Below are positions 58,593 to 64,000 of a stretch of DNA of 64,000 nucleotides, one piece after another. The number at the start of each line of letters is the position of its first letter. Position 1 is the stretch's first letter. The notes beneath the pieces are model-generated. The model ran no database searches, was not told the origin of the DNA, and saw only the letters and a list, made by a program, of their open reading frames with translations. The stretch is from assembly GCF_043290135.1 (NCBI RefSeq), contig NC_134702.1:87444817-87508816 (forward strand). The letters are read 5' to 3'. The position numbers and the translations under genes are program-made. Origin of the DNA: Rhipicephalus microplus. Lineage: Eukaryota; Arthropoda; Arachnida; Ixodida; Ixodidae.

Positions 58593-59882
58593 ATGGCCAC
58601 CGAGACGCCTCTCCAGGTGGGACCTTCGACCGTCCATGTCACTTGCGGTGCCGTGTATCCTCAACGAGACCCTCCTATCTTCACGGGCTCCACTGAGTCG
58701 GACGTCGAAGATTGGTTGGCGAGGTACGACAAAGTCGGCGCAAGTAACAAATGGGAAGACCCAAGTAAGCTTGGCTACGTCACATTCTACCTTGCGGACA
58801 CCGCGCAACTGTGGTTTAATAACCACGCAGCTGACATTACTACGTGGTCTGCATTCAAGACGGCTATTACGGACGTCTTTGGACGACCTGCGGCACGCAA
58901 GCTTCAAGCCGAGCACCATTTGCGTCACCGTGCGCAGCAACCAGGCGAGACCTACACGGGCTACATTGAGGATGTGTTGCATCTATGCAACCGCATCAAC
59001 TCTACAATGCCTGAGGAAGAAAAAATCAGGCACATATTGAAAGGCATTGACGACGGCGCCTTTCAGATGTTGCTCGCGAGAAATGCCCCCACCATTGCTG
59101 TTCTCGTTTCCCTCTGTCAAAGCTTCGATGAATTGCGTAGGCAGCGCGCAATTGCTCGTCAAGCCCTCACGACGCCAGACACGCTCGCAAGCTTGCACCT
59201 AGCTGCCCATCCTACCGACCAGCAGCTGCTGCTTTCGACAATCAAGGACTTCGTCCGCGAAGAGGTAGCGCGCCAGCTGTCGCTGCTGCCACTGACACAT
59301 GAGCCCACGCAAGCTTTGGCACCGGACCTCCAACACGTCATTCGGACCCAAGTCGCTGAAGCCCTTCCGCCGGTGCATCAGCAACCACCTGTCACTACGC
59401 CTCTCACGTACGCCGCCGTCGCTGCTCGGCCTACGCAACAGCGTATGCCGTATGCTCAACCTGCCACGCCACCCTATGTCGTGCCTACAACCCCGATTGC
59501 GGCGCCGTATCCCTACGCGAGATCTTCAGCTCCATTTTACCGTCGCTCAGACGCTTGGAGGACGCCAGATAATAGGCCCATCTGTTTCGCCTGTGGTATC
59601 GCTGGACACGTCGCCCGCCACTGTCGCCCAGACCCCCTCCAGTCGACGCCGTGGGCCGGCCAATGGCGTCGCCGTCTAGGACGCCATCAAGGTACACCAC
59701 TGACGGTCCTCGACCCTACGCAAACCATCGGTCACTATCGCCACGACGACGCTCCCTGTCACCTATGCGTCGCCGACCTGCTACGGAAGAGGGAAACGGA
59801 TCGCTGCAGCTCCGGAGGCAACAGCTGCATACAATTCGAACTGCTTAAGGCCTCCATCTTTCTCACCGCAAAACGTTATTGA
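58593..59882 (+). CDS. gag: Ty3/Gypsy Gag
   Basis: The frame is open from inside the LTR, but the likely start is ATG at 58593 ([12 protein letters not shown]), after the primer site. The middle region ([64 protein letters not shown]) is the retrotransposon Gag domain forming the particle. A CCHC knuckle ([14 protein letters not shown], 59583-59624) binds RNA. Right after it the frame appears broken. The expected basic, Ser-Arg-rich tail ([19 protein letters not shown]) is found in the next frame to 59848, consistent with loss of one base in the C run at 59633-59637. The written frame continues with unrelated residues to the stop at 59880-59882. Confidence 0.85.
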   Translation: MATETPLQVGPSTVHVTCGAVYPQRDPPIFTGSTESDVEDWLARYDKVGASNKWEDPSKLGYVTFYLADTAQLWFNNHAADITTWSAFKTAITDVFGRPAARKLQAEHHLRHRAQQPGETYTGYIEDVLHLCNRINSTMPEEEKIRHILKGIDDGAFQMLLARNAPTIAVLVSLCQSFDELRRQRAIARQALTTPDTLASLHLAAHPTDQQLLLSTIKDFVREEVARQLSLLPLTHEPTQALAPDLQHVIRTQVAEALPPVHQQPPVTTPLTYAAVAARPTQQRMPYAQPATPPYVVPTTPIAAPYPYARSSAPFYRRSDAWRTPDNRPICFACGIAGHVARHCRPDPLQSTPWAGQWRRRLGRHQGTPLTVLDPTQTIGHYRHDDAPCHLCVADLLRKRETDRCSSGGNSCIQFELLKASIFLTAKRY

Positions 59883-62800
59883 CGTCAATGTTGAGGGGAC
59901 CGCCGCACAAGCGCTTATCGACAAAGGGGCCGCCGTTTCCATAATCTGTGAGCCCTTATGCCGCAAGTTGAAAAAGGTGACGACACCTCTTTCGGGCCTG
60001 ATGCTCCACACGGCCAACTCGCAGTGCATAGAACCTACAGCTGTGTGCACTGCACGTGTCATTATCAAAGGTGAACTTTATGCCATGGAATTTTTTGTGC
60101 TGGCATCCTGCTCCCACGAAGTCATTCTTGGATGGGACTTTCTTTCGCGTCATCGGGCCATCATAGATTGCTCACGTGCAGAAGTTGCCCTTACACCGCT
60201 GCCAACCTCTTGTTTTGTGGATTCTCTTCCTGAACCTTACAAACTTGTCGTTGTTGCAGACACGGAAATAGGACCGAGAACATCCGCCCTTGTAGCGCTG
60301 ACCTGTACGGCCGCTCCTGCCGGAACTGTTTTGTTCACTCCGTCTGGCGTATTTACCCGCCGCCGTAGCCTACACCTGCCCTTTGCCGTACTCACCGTGG
60401 AATCCGGTGCTACCGCCATGCTCGTCGCGAACTCGCTATCGTCGCCAGTTACCTTACTTCGCGGAGAATGTTTGGGTAACATACAAGACGTTGACCTCTT
60501 GCGCCCTCTAGAGTTCGCCGAACACGCACCTCACCTCCAGCTCAATGCTATGACGCCACCTGTGGCCACAGTGCCCGCGCCAGACTCATTCCAGCCCTCT
60601 GTTGCCACTGAGCTATCGCCGACACAAACAAGAGAACTCTTGTCCCTTCTTCGAGAGTTCCGTTCTATCTTCGATTGCGCTCAACCATCTTTGGGTCGCA
60701 CAGCGAACATCACGCACCACATTGACACCGGTACTCATGTTCCCTTACGCCAACGACCATATCGATTTTCAGCGGAAGAGCGCCGTATTATCAACGAACA
60801 AGTCGACGATATGCTCAAGCGTGGTGTCATCCAGCCATCGCAGAGCCCTTGGTCGTCCCCTGTTGTACTTGTGCGCAAAAAGGATGAGTCTATCCGATTC
60901 TGTGTCGACTACCGCCGGCTCAATAAGATAACTCGGAAGGATGTGTACCCGTTGCCACGCATCGACGACGCTCTCGATTGCTTGCAAGGGGCAGAATATT
61001 TCTCCTCCTTAGATTTACGGTCAGGATATTGGCAAGTTCCAATGGCTGATCCTGACCGATCGAAGACTGCATTTGTAACACCTGATGGGCTGTATGAGTT
61101 TAACGTCATGCCGTTTGGACTCTGCAACGCCCCAGCTACCTTCGAACGGATGATGGACACCATCCTTCGCGGCTACAAGTGGAACAGGTGCCTTTTCTAC
61201 CTAGACGATATCGTCGTTTTTTCTCGCGACTTTTCCACTCACCTTGTTCGTCTTCGTGCTATTCTCACGTGTCTCACCTCTGCTGGCCTTCAACTTAACA
61301 TCAAGAAGTGCCATTTTGCCGCACGTCTGCTCACCATACTGGGTCACGTCGTCTGCAAAGAGGGTGTTCTCTCAGATCCGGCGAAACTCCGCGCCGTGGC
61401 CGACTATCCGAAGCCCAATTCCATCAAGACGCTTCGAAGTTTTATCGGCCTGTGCTCATACTTTCGTCGATTTGTGCGCAACTTCTCTTCCATCATCGCG
61501 CCTCTTACTAACCTGTTGACAACTTCTAAAGGCATTTCTGCTTGGTCAAAAGAGTGCGACGAATCCGTCACCGCGCTTCGGCGGTTATTATTATCACCTC
61601 CAATACTACGTCATTTTGACCCTGATGCGCCTACGGAGGTCCACACCGACGCCAGTGGTGTCGGTCTTGGTGCTGTATTGGCTCAACGAAAACCAGGGTA
61701 CCAAGAATACGTGGTCGCTTACGCGAGTCGAACCCTCAAGAAAGCCGAGTGTAATTATTCCGTCACGGAGAAAGAGTGCCTCGCAATTGTCTGGGCTTTG
61801 ACGAAGTTCCGCCCATACCTTTATGGCCGCCCTTTCGAAGTCGTCACGGACCACCACGCTCTATGCTGGCTATCATCGCTCAAAGACCCGTCGGGGCGTC
61901 TTCGTCGTTGGGCGCTTCGCCTACAGGAATACGACATTCGTGTTGTATACCGATCCGGCCGCAAGCACCCCGACGCTGATGCGCTATCCCGCTCGCCGCT
62001 ACCGGCTGACCCAGCCTCCTCGTCACCTTCTTCAGCTGTCATAACACCAATCGATTTCACAGACATGGCATCGGAACAACGCAAAGATGTGTGGATTTCC
62101 CAACTCCTCGCCTTTTTGACTGATTCGTTAGCTAATGTAGTGTCAAGAACTATCCGCCGTCAAGCCACACATTTCGCTATTCGAGACGACCTACTCTATT
62201 GGCGGAATTACACGTCTGAAGGTAGGAAGTGGCTGTTAGTGATACCCAACCACATGCGCTCGGAAATCTGTACTGCTTTCCACAACGACCCGCAAAGCGC
62301 TCACGCTGGCGCTCTCAAAACGTACAACCGTCTACGTCAGCGGTACTACTGGCGCGGCATGTACACATTTGTTCGCAAGTACGTACGTGCTTGTACTGCA
62401 TGCCAGCGACGTAAAGTCCCACCTCAACGCCCTGCCGGTACACTTCAGCCTCTACCTTGTCCAGCGCGTCCGTTTGACCGCGTCGGTATCGACTTATACG
62501 GACCACTTCCCACGTCGTCTTCTGGAAATAGGTGGATAATTGTCGGCGTGGACCACCTCACGCGTTACGCGGAGACAGCAGCACTACCCGCAGCAACCGC
62601 GAGGGAAGTTGCGTTTTTCATCTTGCGCAACTTTGTTCTTCGCCATGGTGCTCCCCGCGAACTTTTGAGCGACCGGGGGCGTGTTTTCTTGTCTGACGCC
62701 ATTCAAGCGTTGCTCACTCAGTGCAACATGGTTCATCGCCTGACGACAGCATATCACCCGCAGACGAATGGCCTCACAGAACGATTTAATCGCACTCTCG

Positions 62801-63345
62801 GTGATATGTTGACGATGTACACAGCTTCAGACCAGACTAATTGGGACACTGTCCTTCCATTCGTCACGTATGCGTATAACACCGCCACGCACGCGACAAC
62901 AGGATTCTCCCCTTTCTTTCTGTTGTACGGACGCGAACCATCGTGCACGCTGGACACTATCCTCCCATACACGCCCGACTCCTCTGAGTACACTGCAATT
63001 TCTGATGTTGCCAGGTACGCAGAAGATTGCAGACGATTGGCCCGTTCTCTGACAACCGAGGACCAAGGCCACCAGAAGCTACGGCTTGACACCGGCCGAC
63101 ATCTCTCTACTTTCACGACTGGTGCTCTCGTTTGGCTCTGGGTTCCACCGAGCACTCCTGGCCTTTCGTCGAAATTACTGGCACGATACCACGGGCCCTA
63201 CCGCATTCTCGCCCGTACGTCACCCGTCAATTATGAGATTGAGCCATTGACACAGTCTCATGACTTACGCCGTCGAGGCCGAGAAATTGTGCATGTGAGT
63301 CGCCTGAAGCCGTATTACGACCCCGCTATAGTGACTACGCCTTAA
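59704..63345 (+). CDS. pol: Ty3/Gypsy Pol: protease, reverse transcriptase, RNase H, integrase
   Basis: Open without a stop from 59704 to the TAA at 63343, with no need of an ATG. It overlaps the Gag tail frame (to 59848) by a -1 shift, the usual Gag-Pol expression route. The protease region has [12 protein letters not shown] with Lys (codon 59923) where Thr/Ser is expected in the D-T/S-G active site, then VILGWDFL. The reverse transcriptase has [47 protein letters not shown] and the catalytic YLDD (61198-61209). RNase H has [16 protein letters not shown] and VVTDHHAL. The integrase has the His/Cys zinc region (CTACQRRK), the catalytic triad in [14 protein letters not shown] and [11 protein letters not shown], and a GPY/F module ([13 protein letters not shown]). 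No chromodomain follows. Confidence 0.95.
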   Translation, partial: RSSTLRKPSVTIATTTLPVTYASPTCYGRGKRIAAAPEATAAYNSNCLRPPSFSPQNVIDVNVEGTAAQALIDKGAAVSIICEPLCRKLKKVTTPLSGLMLHTANSQCIEPTAVCTARVIIKGELYAMEFFVLASCSHEVILGWDFLSRHRAIIDCSRAEVALTPLPTSCFVDSLPEPYKLVVVADTEIGPRTSALVALTCTAAPAGTVLFTPSGVFTRRRSLHLPFAVLTVESGATAMLVANSLSSPVTLLRGECLGNIQDVDLLRPLEFAEHAPHLQLNAMTPPVATVPAPDSFQPSVATELSPTQTRELLSLLREFRSIFDCAQPSLGRTANITHHIDTGTHVPLRQRPYRFSAEERRIINEQVDDMLKRGVIQPSQSPWSSPVVLVRKKDESIRFCVDYRRLNKITRKDVYPLPRIDDALDCLQGAEYFSSLDLRSGYWQVPMADPDRSKTAFVTPDGLYEFNVMPFGLCNAPATFERMMDTILRGYKWNRCLFYLDDIVVFSRDFSTHLVRLRAILTCLTSAGLQLNIKKCHFAARLLTILGHVVCKEGVLSDPAKLRAVADYPKPNSIKTLRSFIGLCSYFRRFVRNFSSIIAPLTNLLTTSKGISAWSKECDESVTALRRLLLSPPILRHFDPDAPTEVHTDASGVGLGAVLAQRKPGYQEYVVAYASRTLKKAECNYSVTEKECLAIVWALTKFRPYLYGRPFEVVTDHHALCWLSSLKDPSGRLRRWALRLQEYDIRVVYRSGRKHPDADALSRSPLPADPASSSPSSAVITPIDFTDMASEQRKDVWISQLLAFLTDSLANVVSRTIRRQATHFAIRDDLLYWRNYTSEGRKWLLVIPNHMRSEICTAFHNDPQSAHAGALKTYNRLRQRYYWRGMYTFVRKYVRACTACQRRKVPPQRPAGTLQPLPCPARPFDRVGIDLYGPLPTSSSGNRWIIVGVDHLTRYAETAALPAATAREVAFFILRNFVLRHGAPRELLSDRGRVFLSDAIQALLTQCNMVHRLTTAYHPQTNGLTERFNRTLGDMLTMYTASDQTNWDTVLPFVTYAYNTATHATTGFSPFFLLYGREPSCTLDTILPYTPDSSEYTAISDVARYAEDCRRLARSLTTEDQGHQKLRLDTGRHLSTFTTGALVWLWVPPSTPGLSSKLLARYHGPYRILARTSPVNYEIEPLTQSHDLRRRGREIVHVSRLKPYYDPAIVTTP

Positions 63346-63368
63346 GTCGCCAGGTTGGCTACGCTATT

Positions 63369-63381
63369 CACCGGGGGCCAA
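63369..63381 (+). other. Polypurine tract region
   Basis: caccgggggccaa immediately precedes the TG of the 3' LTR, where plus-strand DNA synthesis is primed in LTR elements. Confidence 0.6.
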
Positions 63382-63554
63382 TGTTGGGAACTATGCGAAC
63401 GACGACGAAGCAGCCTGAAACAGCAAGCCACAGCGTTGGTGCACGCGGGACCCGAGCTTGCGTTTGTTTTGTATTTTCGGCCTGTTGGCGTTCCTCGCTC
63501 TTCTGGCGTTCCTCGGCCTTCCAGTAGGTCTGTACATGAATAAACTGCGTGACA
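63382..63554 (+). repeat. 3' LTR (173 bp)
   Basis: Starts TGTTGGGAACTATGCG, ends AACTGCGTGACA, AATAAA at 63539-63544. Pairs with 58343-58515. Confidence 0.97.
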
Positions 63555-64000
63555 ATCCACAAAAAGTCGCACAAAAAAGTCAATCAAAAGAAGCAGTCGT
63601 TCCGTGTTTAAATACATCAGAAGAGTGAAGAACTTTCAAGACGGCATTTGAATCAAAACCCTCTTTATTGCAGTACTGTACTGTCCCTCTACAAAATATT
63701 ACCTTCATAGAACTCTGTTGCAAACTGATCACACGCAGGCTTCATGCTAAGCACGTAATCGCGTTCACATGGGTAATACTGCGTTTTATAACAGTAATTT
63801 AACAACCAGGTGTCAAATAATGCGAACTGCGTAGCGAGGAGGTCATTCAATGCTTCAAGCAGCTACGAAATTTCAGGCATAGTTGTTTATGGTTGTCAGC
63901 CACACGTAGTATCAACAAATTGAACAAAATGCCTATAGTGTGTAACGAGGACCATGCTTTTCCGAAGAATGACTACTAATAGCATTGAACGCCCTTCCCC
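63555..64000. other. Spacer without recognisable features
   Basis: AT-rich flank after the Gypsy element; nothing recognised. Confidence 0.4.

Larger units (their letters stand above)
58343..63554 (+). mobile_element. Ty3/Gypsy LTR retrotransposon, nearly complete (5.2 kb)
   Basis: Two 173-bp LTRs bound a primer-binding-site-like sequence, gag, pol and a polypurine tract (63369-63381, accgggggcc). The LTRs differ at seven positions by eye, about 4%. Pol order is protease, reverse transcriptase, RNase H, integrase, as in Ty3/Gypsy. There is no envelope gene. No matching 4-6 bp target duplication is visible (left flank cataa, right flank atcca). Likely defects are a gag frame break and a changed protease active site. 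Confidence 0.95.

Overview
The window looks like nuclear DNA of an ixodid (hard) tick, probably Rhipicephalus or a relative. I infer this from tRNA-derived SINEs resembling the tick Ruka family, tick-like CR1 and I/Jockey-type LINE pieces, BEL/Pao and Ty3/Gypsy elements, abundant microsatellites, AT-rich spacers and intron-containing genes. Nothing looks bacterial or organellar.

The gene content is one dispersed family of small secreted Gly/Tyr- or Ala-rich, cuticle-like proteins. Seven loci were found: A (4302-4936, -), B (6494-7304, +), C' (9695-11757, -), C (14164-15698, +), E (24686-26866, +), D (32964-34603, +) and F (47378-49551, -). All share one layout. A TATA box and a very short first exon end exactly at the ATG, so the start codon is the only coding triplet of exon 1. 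One large second exon follows, beginning with the signal peptide (typically Ile-Arg-Ala-Cys). In E, F and C exon 2 ends in a lone T before a GT donor, and the best downstream acceptor supplies AG or AA, so the stop codon appears to be built by splicing. E and F look intact, B is intact but short, and A, C', C and D carry frameshifts or stops while keeping much of their promoter and exon 1.

The rest is mostly mobile DNA. At 1.1-3.7 kb a CR1-like LINE is broken by a repeat element and rearranged into a long inverted repeat. At 21.0-22.6 kb lies a 147-bp tandem array with a GC-rich insert. At 29.4-30.5 kb a BEL/Pao integrase remnant is interrupted by a SINE with a 14-bp target duplication. LINE remnants lie at 37.0 and 44.4-45.9 kb. 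At 39.8-40.4 kb a SINE sits inside a (CTA)n tract inside a repeat element. A second BEL/Pao remnant with a candidate LTR is at 53.6-55.2 kb, a microsatellite-linked triplicated repeat is at 55.8-56.5 kb, and a nearly complete 5.2-kb Ty3/Gypsy element lies at 58,343-63,554.

Long stretches between these (for example 5.0-6.4, 7.8-9.7, 12-14, 22.6-24.6, 30.5-32.9, 37.4-39.7 and 42.5-44.4 kb) are AT-rich and hold nothing I could identify.
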